A stretch of 64,000 nt of DNA from Sulfurimonas sp. SAG-AH-194-L11 (GTDB lineage: Bacteria; Campylobacterota; Campylobacteria; Campylobacterales; Sulfurimonadaceae), in assembly GCF_029215995.1 (NCBI RefSeq), contig NZ_JAEMVB010000002.1, positions 1-64,000 on the forward strand, written 5' to 3'. Made by a program: the position numbers and the translations under genes. How positions within the stretch are numbered: the stretch's first letter is position 1; every line of letters starts with the position of its first letter. The notes under the pieces are model-generated. The model was not told the origin of the DNA. It saw only the letters and a program-made list of their open reading frames with translations, and searched no databases. Positions 33,672 through 44,097 of this stretch are shown piece by piece.

Positions 33672-33733
33672 TCCAAACTTCATTTTTTTTTAAAGAAAAT
33701 TGAAAAAAACTTTAAGGTAAGCTAAAAGTACGC

Positions 33734-33739
33734 TATAAT
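33734..33739 (+). promoter_or_regulatory. Putative sigma-70 promoter -10 (TATAAT) for the CosR/HsrA-type regulator
   Basis: TATAAT 33 nt before the ATG, preceded by phased A/T tracts, as is usual in Campylobacterota promoters. Confidence 0.6.
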
Positions 33740-33772
33740 TTCGCCAAAATATTCACATACAGGAAATTATTA

Positions 33773-34447
33773 ATGCGCATTCTTATCATTGAAGATGAAG
33801 TTACATTAAACAAAATGCTCGCAGAGGGACTAAAAGAATTTGGTTACCAAAGTGATGTTGTTGAAACACTTAAAGATGGCGAGTACTATCTTGATATTCG
33901 TAACTACGATTTAGTTCTTATGGACTGGATGTTACCTGATGGTAATTCAGTAGATATTATTGGTGATATCAAATCAAACACTCCTAAAACAGCAGTTGTT
34001 GTTATCTCTGCTAGAGATGATAATGAAAGTGAAATCGAAGCACTTCGTGCTGGTGCAGATGACTATATCAGAAAACCTTTTGATTTTGATGTTCTTATCG
34101 CTCGTATTGAAGCTAGACTTCGTTTTGGTGGATCTAATATTATCGAGATAGAAGATTTAACTATCAACCCTGAAGAAGAAAAAATCACTTATAAAGAGCA
34201 AGAGATAGAACTTAAAGGTAAACCTTTTGAAGTACTTACTCACCTTGCTCGCCACCGTGACCAAATCGTTTCTAAAGAACAACTTCTTGATGCTATTTGG
34301 GAAGAACCAGAACTTGTTACTCCAAATGTAATCGAAGTTGCAATTAATCAAATTAGACAAAAAATGGATAAACCATTACAAATCACAACTATCGAGACTG
34401 TACGTCGTCGTGGTTATAGATTTTGTTTTCCTAAAGAGCTTAACTAA
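33773..34447 (+). CDS. OmpR-family response regulator, CosR/HsrA (HP1043)-type
   Basis: C-terminus (KGKPFEVLTHLARHRDQIVSKEQLLDAIWEEPELVTPNVIEVAINQIRQKMDKPL...ETVRRRGYRFC) nearly identical to remembered HsrA/CosR; receiver has canonical LMDWMLPDG. Confidence 0.93.
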   Translation: MRILIIEDEVTLNKMLAEGLKEFGYQSDVVETLKDGEYYLDIRNYDLVLMDWMLPDGNSVDIIGDIKSNTPKTAVVVISARDDNESEIEALRAGADDYIRKPFDFDVLIARIEARLRFGGSNIIEIEDLTINPEEEKITYKEQEIELKGKPFEVLTHLARHRDQIVSKEQLLDAIWEEPELVTPNVIEVAINQIRQKMDKPLQITTIETVRRRGYRFCFPKELN

Positions 34448-34508
34448 TCCTTCTCTTTTAAAACTTTAATGATATAATCTCAAATCTATAATATTTGAGG
34501 TTGTACTC

Positions 34509-35810
34509 ATGTTCTCTAAACGCAGTATCCGTAAAGATTTTTTAATTCAAATCATCATATCTACCATAGCTCTTATTTTTGCATTCTCATCAATTTTATA
34601 CTTTTTTATTGAAAAATCGATTTATGATGAAAAACATGAAGAACTCCTTATATTCGCACAAAATATATCCAATTCGCAATCCCTTTACAATGAAGATGAA
34701 GCTTATAATGAAAACTTTTTTTCTCTTAATATTGAAATAATTCATCTCAAAGGTGAAGAAGTTGATATATCGCAATATGAAAAGACACAAAGAGAACATA
34801 CATACCTAACACTGATTTACCCTTTTAATCTCAAAGAGAATGCCTACCTTAAAATCACAAAAGATATCTCAACAACAAAACATCTTCTCAATAGAATACT
34901 CAAGTACATATTTTTCATTAATATAGTCGGCTTTTTACTTGTAGTTATCTATGCTATCACTTTATCAAAAATGCTTGTAAGGCCAATACAACAATTGAGT
35001 GCTAAGCTCTCTAACATGAATGAGCATCTCATGCAGCCTATTGATACAAATACTCTTCCTAAAGAGTTTGAGCCCTTAGGAGAGATGCTAAACCACCTAA
35101 TAGCAAGAATACAAAACTTTATTAAGTACCAAAAAGAACTTTTTATTGGTACTGCACATGAGCTTAAAACACCATTAGCAGTTATAAAATTAAAAAATCA
35201 GGTCACACTCATAAAAGAGCGTTCTGCATCAGAATATATAGAAGCATTAAAACGTACCAATACTACTATTGATGAGATGAATATCATTGTTTCAAATATT
35301 CTAAATATAGGAAGACAAGAGGGTGCACAGCTTGAAAAACCTAAGCATGTAGATATTATTGCTATCTTAAAACAAAAAGCTGATGACTTCAAACTCCTTG
35401 CTGCAAATGAGGGAAAAGAGCTAGAGATGAGTTTTGAGCCAAATGCTTTTATGGCTATGTTACAAGTGAGCCTTTTAAATCAAATCATACAAAATTTTCT
35501 GCAAAATGCTCTGAAATTTACACCAAAAGAGAAAAAAGTTATTCTCAGAAGCTCTCAAGATGATTATGGTTTACTTATTGAAGTCATTGATGAGGGCTGT
35601 GGTATTGATGATAGTGTTGATTTATTTGCTCCTTTTGTGAGACAAGGCAATAGACCAGGCGTAGGACTGGGTCTTTTTCTCGCACAAAGTGCAGCTGATG
35701 CTTTAGGTGCAAAAATAAAAATAAGAAATAGAGAAGATGGAATTGACGGAACTATTGCCTCTTTACAGCTCAATTCTAAGTTGTCTTGCATAATTCCACG
35801 ATATAACTAA
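34509..35810 (+). CDS. Sensor histidine kinase, likely partner of the upstream regulator
   Basis: Two TMs, GTAHELKTPLAVIKLK H-box, GVGLGLFLAQSAA. Confidence 0.92.
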   Translation: MFSKRSIRKDFLIQIIISTIALIFAFSSILYFFIEKSIYDEKHEELLIFAQNISNSQSLYNEDEAYNENFFSLNIEIIHLKGEEVDISQYEKTQREHTYLTLIYPFNLKENAYLKITKDISTTKHLLNRILKYIFFINIVGFLLVVIYAITLSKMLVRPIQQLSAKLSNMNEHLMQPIDTNTLPKEFEPLGEMLNHLIARIQNFIKYQKELFIGTAHELKTPLAVIKLKNQVTLIKERSASEYIEALKRTNTTIDEMNIIVSNILNIGRQEGAQLEKPKHVDIIAILKQKADDFKLLAANEGKELEMSFEPNAFMAMLQVSLLNQIIQNFLQNALKFTPKEKKVILRSSQDDYGLLIEVIDEGCGIDDSVDLFAPFVRQGNRPGVGLGLFLAQSAADALGAKIKIRNREDGIDGTIASLQLNSKLSCIIPRYN

Positions 35811-35889
35811 AGTATTTAAATCTTACTGAAGCTTTATTTAGTTATAAATCGGCATAGAAATAAATAAGTATAAAATATAAGGTTTTCCA

Positions 35890-36141
35890 ATGGCTCTATT
35901 AATTAATGACGAATGTATAGCATGTGATGCTTGTCGAGAAGAATGTCCTACTATGGCTATCGAAGAGGGCGACCCAATTTACTATGTTGACCCAGACCGT
36001 TGTACAGAATGTGTTGGTGTATATGATGAACCAGCATGTATCTCTGTATGCCCAGTTGATTGTTTTGTACCAGATAAAGATAATGTAGAGTCTATAGCAG
36101 AACTTCTTTTTAAAGCAAAACATTTAGACTTAGAAGAGTAA
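35890..36141 (+). CDS. 2[4Fe-4S] ferredoxin (YfhL/Alvin-type)
   Basis: CIACDACREECP and CTECVGVYDEPACISVCPVDC. Confidence 0.93.
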   Translation: MALLINDECIACDACREECPTMAIEEGDPIYYVDPDRCTECVGVYDEPACISVCPVDCFVPDKDNVESIAELLFKAKHLDLEE

Positions 36142-36145
36142 AACT

Positions 36146-37618
36146 TTGGCAAAGAGAGTTGGCGTTATCGACATAGGTTCTAATTCTATTAGAATAGCTG
36201 TTTATGAAAGAACCTCTCGATATGCTTTTCATCTCTTACATGAAGAAAAAAGTAAGGTTCGCATATCTGAAAATGCCTACAAGTTTGATGGGGAGCTTCA
36301 AAAAGTTCCTATGCAACGTACTTTTGATGCCTTGCATGACTTTATAAAAATAACCCAATCTTTTAAAACAAGAAAACTCCTCTGTGTTGCCACTTCAGCC
36401 CTACGCGATGCTCCAAACTCTAAAGATTTTCTTAAAAAAGTAAAAGAAAAACTTGGTCTAAATATTAAAATTATTAGTGGAGAAAAAGAGGCTTACTATG
36501 GTGCTCTTGCTTGTGCTGCCCTCCTTCCGAAACAGACAGATGCTCTAAGTATTGACATTGGTGGGGGCTCAACAGAATTTAGCACAATTAATGATGATAG
36601 TGTTACAGATACTCTATCATTGGATTTAGGTACTATACGTCTTAAAGAGCTTTATTTTGATGCTGAGGACATAGATGGAGCTATCAAGTATATAGATAAA
36701 GAGCTCCAAAAGCTTCATAGTATTAATTATAAAACTCTCATCGGTATTGGTGGAACTTTTCGAGCACTCTCTAGTGCTATAATGAAAGAAGAGTGTTATC
36801 AACTCTCTAAGATACATGCATATACTTACTCTTATAATACACTCAGTTCATTTACAGATAAAATACTCAATGCTACAACAGACTCTGATCTTCAAAAACT
36901 TCATATAAAACCCAATCGTTATGATGTAATAAAACCTGGAACACTGATACTCCAAAGACTACTCAAAAAGATAGCCTTTAAAAATGTAGTTACTAGTGGC
37001 GTTGGAGTAAGAGAGGGTCTCTTTTTAGCAGACTTACTTCGAAACTCTCAACATAAGTTTCCACATAACTATAACACCTGTGTAAAGTACCTTTTAGATA
37101 CTCAAGTCAGTGAGACAACTTTTTCAACACAAGTGAACCTTGTAAGTAAAAAACTTTTTGATTTAACAGCCCAATATTTTGGTATAGATAAAAAATACAG
37201 ATATGAGTTAGGACTTGGAGCGAAGTTATACCCAGCAGGTAGTAAAACACATTTTTACTCTCAAAATAAGCATGCTTACTATCTTATACAAAATGCTTTA
37301 GAGTATGGTTTTACACATGAAAGCAACACTCTCATTGCAACACTCTGCAAGTATGCTAATAGTAAGCTTCCAACGAAAAGTCATCTTCAAAAGTATAGTG
37401 ATTTACTACCTCATGAAGAGACTACTAAAACCTTAAGTTATATACTTTCACTGAGTTTAGTTTTACTAAGTCATAGGCCTAAAAATATCGACTTCACTTT
37501 AAGTTTTAAGGATAAGACCCTAGAAATATCAAGTAAAAAGAACCTTTACCTTGTTCAAGAGAATCTAAAGAAATTAGAATCCTTAGAGAAGAGCTTTAAG
37601 ATTATTTTCAACTCTTAA
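36146..37618 (+). CDS. ppx: Ppx/GppA family phosphatase
   Basis: VIDIGSNSIRIAVY, SGEKEAYYGALA, IDIGGGSTEFS, GIGGTFRALS. Confidence 0.92.
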   Translation: MAKRVGVIDIGSNSIRIAVYERTSRYAFHLLHEEKSKVRISENAYKFDGELQKVPMQRTFDALHDFIKITQSFKTRKLLCVATSALRDAPNSKDFLKKVKEKLGLNIKIISGEKEAYYGALACAALLPKQTDALSIDIGGGSTEFSTINDDSVTDTLSLDLGTIRLKELYFDAEDIDGAIKYIDKELQKLHSINYKTLIGIGGTFRALSSAIMKEECYQLSKIHAYTYSYNTLSSFTDKILNATTDSDLQKLHIKPNRYDVIKPGTLILQRLLKKIAFKNVVTSGVGVREGLFLADLLRNSQHKFPHNYNTCVKYLLDTQVSETTFSTQVNLVSKKLFDLTAQYFGIDKKYRYELGLGAKLYPAGSKTHFYSQNKHAYYLIQNALEYGFTHESNTLIATLCKYANSKLPTKSHLQKYSDLLPHEETTKTLSYILSLSLVLLSHRPKNIDFTLSFKDKTLEISSKKNLYLVQENLKKLESLEKSFKIIFNS

Positions 37619-39876
37619 AATCTCTGTCCCATTGTAAACTCAAAGCTATTTACTATATCCTTTTGTCCAGCTATGTTACCATCATCTACATTTAATGGTG
37701 AAGAGAACATAAGTTGAATTGGCCCAACAGGTGAGAACCACTCTAGCCCTGCACCATAACCACCACGTGAGATATCAGTAATAGAGTCATCTCCAATAAA
37801 TCCCCAGTCTGCAAAAACAACAATACGCATCTTTGCTTTAGGAATCAAAGGCATACTTAGCTCTAGAGAATTTGAAAATGTTTTTTCACCACCAACTCGT
37901 CTTATAGCACCATTATCATCTGTAATAACTGGAGACAAAGAGAAAGCCTGATACCCTCTCACACTACCAATTCCACCCATATAAAATCTCTCAGCTAAAG
38001 GAATATAACCATTGTCAATTAGAATATTCATTCTTGCCTTATATCGAAATATAGCATCAAAACCTATATACTCTTCTAATCCTATATACTTACCAAAGTT
38101 ACTTCTTGATTTCATATAGTCAGCCTGTGCACCAAGCCCTGTTTTTTCAAAACTTTGTGAGATATTAAATCCATGACGAGGGAGATAAAAGTCATCTGTA
38201 TTATCCCATTTCACACTAACCGTAATACCACTTTTTGTAAAATCTTCAAAGAAAAAAGTATCAATTACAGTAGTATTTTGATCTAGAACATTATTAAACT
38301 TATAAGAGTTACTTGAAAATCCATAACCGATATAACCTGTAATATAACGAGAAAACCTATGTCCTGTACCGATACTAATACCATCTGAGAACACTGAGTA
38401 GTCATTATAATCAAATGAAGATGTATATATTGAAAAGTTTCCACTAAAGTCACTATCATTGAGTCTATTGTTTGAGACATTAAATGAGTAAGACTCTGTT
38501 GTTTGAGACTTTTCAGCTTTTACACCCATGTTAATTCCAGAGCCCCAAATATTTCTATCATTAATTCCTATACTAATTAAAAGACCACCAAAAGAGCCAT
38601 ATCCACCACCTAGTTGTACATTACCAGTTGGTGTTTCTTTGAGTTTGACTACAAGATCCATAGTCTGATTGTCTACACGTTTTTCTTCTATGGTAGTACC
38701 TTCAAAGTAACCTAAACGCCCCAAAGAGTTACGAGAATCTTTTAAATCTGTCAAAGAGTACATATCACCCGGTCCAAGATAGAGTTCACGTCTGATGATC
38801 CTATCTAGGGTTCTTGTATTACCAGAGATAACTACATTTCTTATTTTGACCCTATTTCCCGGTGTTATTTTAAAAATAACTTCTACTGTGTTCTTCTCTG
38901 GGTCTTTTTTTAAATCAGGTACAACTTGAACAAAAGCATAACTTTTATCTGCTACAAGTGTTTTAATTTTTTCAGCATCTTCACGAAAATCTTTAATATT
39001 AAATACTTCACCCTCTTTAAGTGAAATAATACTTCTTAGCAACTCTTCATCGACAACTTCTTTAGCTTGAGCAAGTGTTACTTTTTTTATCGTATAAACA
39101 TCACCTTCTTTAATTTGATAACTCATATTTGCTGTATAGTGGTTAAAATTTACACGAACAAAAGGTTCATCTACTTTTGCATCTAAGTAGCCATTTTGCA
39201 TATATAAGTCACGTATTCGTAAATTATCATATGCTAAATCAGCTACCTTCATTTTTCCGTCATTTTGACCCCAAAACCATCCCATAAAGTCATGCTCTTT
39301 ATTTGCGATAACTGCATCGAAATCATCAGGATCTAAACCATTAACACCACTGTAGATTAAAGTGTCAATTATGATTTCTTCACCCTCACTCACTATAAAA
39401 GTAACTTTAATACTTCCATTTTCTAAGTACTCTTTTTTAATCTCTACAACGGAATCAAGTTTTCCCTCTTGAGAAATTGCTTCAATTATGCGCTTCTTAG
39501 CAGCTTGAAGGATTTTTTCATTATAAAGAGTACCTTTTTTAATCTGAATAACAGCATCTTGAATCTCTTCATCATTCTCTTTCCAGCCCTTAAGTTCAAT
39601 CTTAGAAATAATTGCTTTTTCTTTAAAAAAGAATGTTAAATCTCCATTATCAAACTCAGCCCAGATGTCATTAAAGTAACCCTGTTCAAAGTACTTTTTA
39701 ATAGCATCATCTACCATTTTAACATCTACATCATCCCCTTTTTCAAATGGGAGCATACGAAGAGCAACTGGTTTAGATATATGAACCATTCCTTCAAATT
39801 TAATAGAATTGAGTGTTTGAGCAGAGAGGTTAAACGTAAAAAGTAATATAAGGAGAGGTAAAAATATCTTCATCAA
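37615..39876 (-). CDS. bamA: Outer membrane protein assembly factor BamA
   Basis: Signal peptide, repeated POTRA domains, C-terminal beta-barrel with RFYMGGIGSVRGY and terminal FEFTMGQRF. Confidence 0.96.
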   Translation of the reverse strand: MMKIFLPLLILLFTFNLSAQTLNSIKFEGMVHISKPVALRMLPFEKGDDVDVKMVDDAIKKYFEQGYFNDIWAEFDNGDLTFFFKEKAIISKIELKGWKENDEEIQDAVIQIKKGTLYNEKILQAAKKRIIEAISQEGKLDSVVEIKKEYLENGSIKVTFIVSEGEEIIIDTLIYSGVNGLDPDDFDAVIANKEHDFMGWFWGQNDGKMKVADLAYDNLRIRDLYMQNGYLDAKVDEPFVRVNFNHYTANMSYQIKEGDVYTIKKVTLAQAKEVVDEELLRSIISLKEGEVFNIKDFREDAEKIKTLVADKSYAFVQVVPDLKKDPEKNTVEVIFKITPGNRVKIRNVVISGNTRTLDRIIRRELYLGPGDMYSLTDLKDSRNSLGRLGYFEGTTIEEKRVDNQTMDLVVKLKETPTGNVQLGGGYGSFGGLLISIGINDRNIWGSGINMGVKAEKSQTTESYSFNVSNNRLNDSDFSGNFSIYTSSFDYNDYSVFSDGISIGTGHRFSRYITGYIGYGFSSNSYKFNNVLDQNTTVIDTFFFEDFTKSGITVSVKWDNTDDFYLPRHGFNISQSFEKTGLGAQADYMKSRSNFGKYIGLEEYIGFDAIFRYKARMNILIDNGYIPLAERFYMGGIGSVRGYQAFSLSPVITDDNGAIRRVGGEKTFSNSLELSMPLIPKAKMRIVVFADWGFIGDDSITDISRGGYGAGLEWFSPVGPIQLMFSSPLNVDDGNIAGQKDIVNSFEFTMGQRF

Positions 39877-39984
39877 AGTTCCATAGTTAAAATTAATAGT
39901 GATTTTACCCTTAATGTGATTAATAGATTGTTAACTTTAAATTAAAATGTGTATAATTGGACAAATAAATATAAAAGATATAAA

Positions 39985-40815
39985 ATGAAAATAGCAATAA
40001 TTGGACTTGGTCTTATGGGTGGATCCCTTGCCATGAGCCTTCAAAAAGAAAAATATGTTACACAAATTGTAGGGTATGATCATAACGAAATACATACTAA
40101 ACAGGCTATAGAGTTAGGTCTAGTTAACAGCATTGCAAGTTTCTCTGAGGTAAAAAAATGTGATGTTATTTTCTTAGCTATTCCAGTTGATGGCTTAATA
40201 GCAACTTTGCACAACTTAACTGATATAAGTAAAAATACTACTATCATTGACCTTGGGAGTACTAAAGAAAAAATCGTACAGAGTGTTCCATCTAAGATTC
40301 GTAAAAACTTTGTTGCAGCACACCCAATGACAGGTACTGAAAACTTTGGTCCTCTTGCAGCAGTTAAAGGTCTTTATGAAGATAAGGTTGTAGTCTTATG
40401 TAATTTAGAAGATAGTGGAAAACATCAAGCAGACACAGCCAAAATGATCTTCTCATCTTTAAATATGAGACTCACTTTTATGCGAGCTGATGAGCATGAC
40501 CGACATGCTGCATTTATCTCTCATATGCCCCATGCTGTCTCATATGCTATAGCCAACACTGTTATGAGACAAGAGAACAAACATAATATATTGGCTCTCG
40601 CTGCTGGTGGATATCGTTCTATGAGTCGCTTAGCGAAAAGTTCACCTTATATGTGGGAGGACATCTTTCGACAAAATAAAACGAACCTTTTAGAGTCTAT
40701 CACTATCTTTGAGGATGAGTTAGCACACCTAAAGAGTGCTATAGAAAATGATGACTGGGAGAGAGTACATCAAGAGATGCTTGATGCAAATAAGTTACAC
40801 GATATTTTAGACTAA
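39985..40815 (+). CDS. tyrA: Prephenate dehydrogenase
   Basis: IAIIGLGLMGGSLAMSL, DLGSTK, AAHPMTGTENFGP, ISHMPHAVSYA. Start at MKIAII preferred over ORF-track 39949. Confidence 0.94.
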   Translation: MKIAIIGLGLMGGSLAMSLQKEKYVTQIVGYDHNEIHTKQAIELGLVNSIASFSEVKKCDVIFLAIPVDGLIATLHNLTDISKNTTIIDLGSTKEKIVQSVPSKIRKNFVAAHPMTGTENFGPLAAVKGLYEDKVVVLCNLEDSGKHQADTAKMIFSSLNMRLTFMRADEHDRHAAFISHMPHAVSYAIANTVMRQENKHNILALAAGGYRSMSRLAKSSPYMWEDIFRQNKTNLLESITIFEDELAHLKSAIENDDWERVHQEMLDANKLHDILD

Positions 40816-42242
40816 GAAATATCGTACTTTTTAAGAACCTCTTTTAACTTCTTCTTATTCAATGCAATTTTTTCTTTAGAGTAAATATTATTTTCTAAAA
40901 TTCGCACTAACTCTTCTACATCTTTATCACTATCTTTAAATGCTAAAAGTTTAATCAAAAGTACTTTTTCATCTTTTATATCAAATGTTTTAGACTTTTT
41001 AGAAAATTTAATTCCTCTTAAAAGCATGAGTGCTATACCTATACTAAGTCCTAAAATAAATGCCAAAGAGAGATAAAGATAATTGTTTTTCTCGACTACT
41101 TCTCGCTTAGCTTCCTCTACTGTTTTTGGTACAACAGCTTCGCCGCGAGTGATACTGAGCTCTTTTTTTGCCATATTTCCTTGTACTTTTATCTCTATTG
41201 GTTCTGTTTTTATAGTTTTAACTTCTTTCGTATTTATATCAAAATATTTTAATTCAAATGTAGGAATAGTAAAATCTCGCTCACTCACAAAAACAATTTT
41301 TTGACTTAATGAATTGCTTGTAAGTTGTATCTTTTCATCAAAAATATTTACATCAGATATAAAAGGTTTAAAACTCTCTATATCTTCAAGGTTTCCTACA
41401 CCAGTAATCTTTATCTTTAAATTCACTGCTTCATTTGGATTTATTTCTCTTTTATCAACATCTGCTTCAATTGTAAAATCACCAATTATTTTCACATTCT
41501 CAGGAAGAGCTTTAACACTAATATCTAATGTGTTTGAGTAGTATGTTCGCCATCTAACTTGTGCAAAACCTCCCATCCAATCAGTTGAAGCAACTCTTGA
41601 TGCAACTTTAAGTTCTGCTGCTTCTATACTAAGCTTACCCTCTCTTTGTGGTGCTAACTCATATACAACTTTAGTTGTCATATACTTACTATCTTGTGTT
41701 CTTTGTGGCTGAGACTCAGACTTAATCCAAAAACCTTTAAACTCAGGAGCTATAAACTTGCTATCAGCAACTTGTATTCCCCTTTTTTGCTTGAGTAGTA
41801 GTGTTAACTTAAAAGGTTCTCCAACATAGAGCTCTTGAACTGAACTCTTAAACTCAAGTACAAAGTCCGCACTTAAGTCCTGTGTTCTTGGTAAAACATT
41901 TACATCTACACTATTTGAGTACTCTATTTTTCCATCTATCTCAACTCCAACAGCAGCTATAGTACAACTTTTTTTAGGTGTAAACTGATAGGATAAAGTA
42001 TAACTCTTTTTATACTCTCCATTTGTAGCCTGTATACTTGTCTGGGAGCCAGTCGCTGTGATTTGATTTCCACAGATATCACTCATAACAGGTTTTTTCA
42101 CCCCTGAACCAGTGATAGTTAGCATATAAGTTGTAGTATCTCCTACAAACACATCATTAGGTGATACACTCGCTGTTACTCCTGCACTAAGTGAACTTAA
42201 AAATAGTATTAAAAGTGTTAGTATTTTACCAAGGTTTTTCAT
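40812..42242 (-). CDS. BatD-family protein (copy 1)
   Basis: Signal peptide, BatD-type beta domains, C-terminal TM. Start MKNLGKIL preferred; its start overlaps the KPW* end of the upstream gene. Confidence 0.88.
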   Translation of the reverse strand: MKNLGKILTLLILFLSSLSAGVTASVSPNDVFVGDTTTYMLTITGSGVKKPVMSDICGNQITATGSQTSIQATNGEYKKSYTLSYQFTPKKSCTIAAVGVEIDGKIEYSNSVDVNVLPRTQDLSADFVLEFKSSVQELYVGEPFKLTLLLKQKRGIQVADSKFIAPEFKGFWIKSESQPQRTQDSKYMTTKVVYELAPQREGKLSIEAAELKVASRVASTDWMGGFAQVRWRTYYSNTLDISVKALPENVKIIGDFTIEADVDKREINPNEAVNLKIKITGVGNLEDIESFKPFISDVNIFDEKIQLTSNSLSQKIVFVSERDFTIPTFELKYFDINTKEVKTIKTEPIEIKVQGNMAKKELSITRGEAVVPKTVEEAKREVVEKNNYLYLSLAFILGLSIGIALMLLRGIKFSKKSKTFDIKDEKVLLIKLLAFKDSDKDVEELVRILENNIYSKEKIALNKKKLKEVLKKYDIS

Positions 42243-44097
42243 CTGTCTTATCCTCAAATTTATTATCATCATTTAGTCTATAAAGAAAAGTACTCTGCTG
42301 TTTTGAGAGTTGTTTTAACCATTTTTTCTCTTCTTCATCACTCATCATATCTTTCATATCTTTTACTTGAGACTGCTTTTGCTCTGTACTCTTTTCATCT
42401 TTTATCTCTTTGGTTTTATCTTCTTTCTTCTGCTCTTCATCTTTCTTTTTTTCATCTCTCTTTTCTTGAGATTTTTCTTGCTCTTTTTTCTTCTCATCTT
42501 CACTTTTTTTATCAGACTTTTTATCATTTTTAGACTTGTCATCTTTACTTTGAGACTTATCTTTTTTATCTGACTTATCTTTCTTATCTTTCTTATCTGA
42601 CTTATCTTTCTTATCATCTTTATCAGATTTATCTTTTTTATCTTGCTTCTCTTTTTTGTCTTTCTTATCCTTGTTGTCTTTCTTATTCTCTTTTTTCTTT
42701 TGCTCTTGTATCGCTTTTTTTACAGCTTCTAAATTTTCTCTTACATCTTTATCTTCTTGTAGTGTTAGAGAATTTTCATATGCCTCTACTGCCTTGTCAA
42801 GCCCATCTTTTGTTTTAGCTTTTACATAAGAATTTCCAAGATTCGCATAATTTTTTGCCTGTTTCTCAGGTTCATCAAAATGTAGCTTTTCATATGCAGC
42901 TTGTGCCTCTTTATACTTTTTACGCTTATAAAGTGTATTTGCAATATTATAATCAGCATCTGCATTTTTACTTATACTTGAGTACTGCTCATATAACTTT
43001 TGTGCCTTGTTATACTCCCCTCTTTCATAGGCAGTTTTTGCCTTATCTAAAAGCATAAAGTCAGTTACTCCAGCCTTAGCATCTTGTGAAAAACCGAGTG
43101 CAAACACAAGGACAAAGAGTGGTGCCACACTTTTTGTTGTTTTTGTACCCCATGATGATGTCGCAAAAAGTAAAATGAAGAGAGCTAAACCTAAGGGGAA
43201 GTAAAAGAGTGGGATAAAGCGTTTAATCTCTTGAGACTTTAACTCTTTTTTCTCGCTATGTGCTTCTATCTCTCGGAGCATCGCCTGAATGTCTGCATTT
43301 GAGTTTACACTCTCTATATAAACACCACCTGTTTTAGTTGCAAGGGCACTTATGTTTTTATTGAGTTTTGAGATTAAAACTTTTCCATTAAGTTTTAAAA
43401 ATGAGCCATCTTCTCTTTTTATAGGAGCTCCTTTAGAAGTTCCAAGTGCTAAAACAAAAACGACTATATTTTTCTCTTTTGCATACTCTATTTCTTTAGA
43501 AAAGCTCTCACTATCGCCACCATCAGTTAGTATAAGTAAGTACTTTTTTGACTCTTTTTTTATACTCTTATCTACTACTTCTAACATTGAGAGAAAGTTT
43601 GTTCCCTTTTCAGTAATGGAGTTAGTTCTAAGTTCTCTTAGTAAAAATGCTACTGCATTACTATCAAAACTAAGAGGTGAAACGAGATAAGAATTCTTTG
43701 CAAAAGCTATCACACCTATTCTCTCACTAGGTGCTAGTTTTAACAACTCTAGTGCTTTTTGTTTGGCAAGTTTTAAACGGTTTGGGTAGACATCCTCAGC
43801 GAGCATCGAATCAGAGATATCGAGTGCCACCATAATGTCAGCACTTTTTGCTTTTACTTCTATAGTACCCTCATCGATGATAGGTCCACTTAGTGCGATA
43901 AGGAGTAAAATAGCTATGATTAAGAAAAGGATATTTCTCATTTTTAGACTTAAAGTATTGGCAGTTACTCTGAGTTTATCCATAACTTCACTACTAAAGT
44001 AACTCTCTTGTGATGATTTTTTTCTAAGCACAAAAGCAAACACTATAAGAAGTGGAACTAAGCCATAGTATAAAAATTCAGGATGTAAAAAGCTCAT
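42226..44097 (-). CDS. BatB/BatC fusion: VWA domain plus TPR (copy 1)
   Basis: MIDAS ALDISDSM, TDGGDSES; TPR region; Lys/Asp-rich tail ending EKPW. Confidence 0.92.
   Translation of the reverse strand: MSFLHPEFLYYGLVPLLIVFAFVLRKKSSQESYFSSEVMDKLRVTANTLSLKMRNILFLIIAILLLIALSGPIIDEGTIEVKAKSADIMVALDISDSMLAEDVYPNRLKLAKQKALELLKLAPSERIGVIAFAKNSYLVSPLSFDSNAVAFLLRELRTNSITEKGTNFLSMLEVVDKSIKKESKKYLLILTDGGDSESFSKEIEYAKEKNIVVFVLALGTSKGAPIKREDGSFLKLNGKVLISKLNKNISALATKTGGVYIESVNSNADIQAMLREIEAHSEKKELKSQEIKRFIPLFYFPLGLALFILLFATSSWGTKTTKSVAPLFVLVFALGFSQDAKAGVTDFMLLDKAKTAYERGEYNKAQKLYEQYSSISKNADADYNIANTLYKRKKYKEAQAAYEKLHFDEPEKQAKNYANLGNSYVKAKTKDGLDKAVEAYENSLTLQEDKDVRENLEAVKKAIQEQKKKENKKDNKDKKDKKEKQDKKDKSDKDDKKDKSDKKDKKDKSDKKDKSQSKDDKSKNDKKSDKKSEDEKKKEQEKSQEKRDEKKKDEEQKKEDKTKEIKDEKSTEQKQSQVKDMKDMMSDEEEKKWLKQLSKQQSTFLYRLNDDNKFEDKTDEKPW

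Noticed and set aside
42303-42617. Overlapping ORFs in the BatBC Lys/Asp tract
   Set aside because: Shadow frames of a repetitive low-complexity coding tract.
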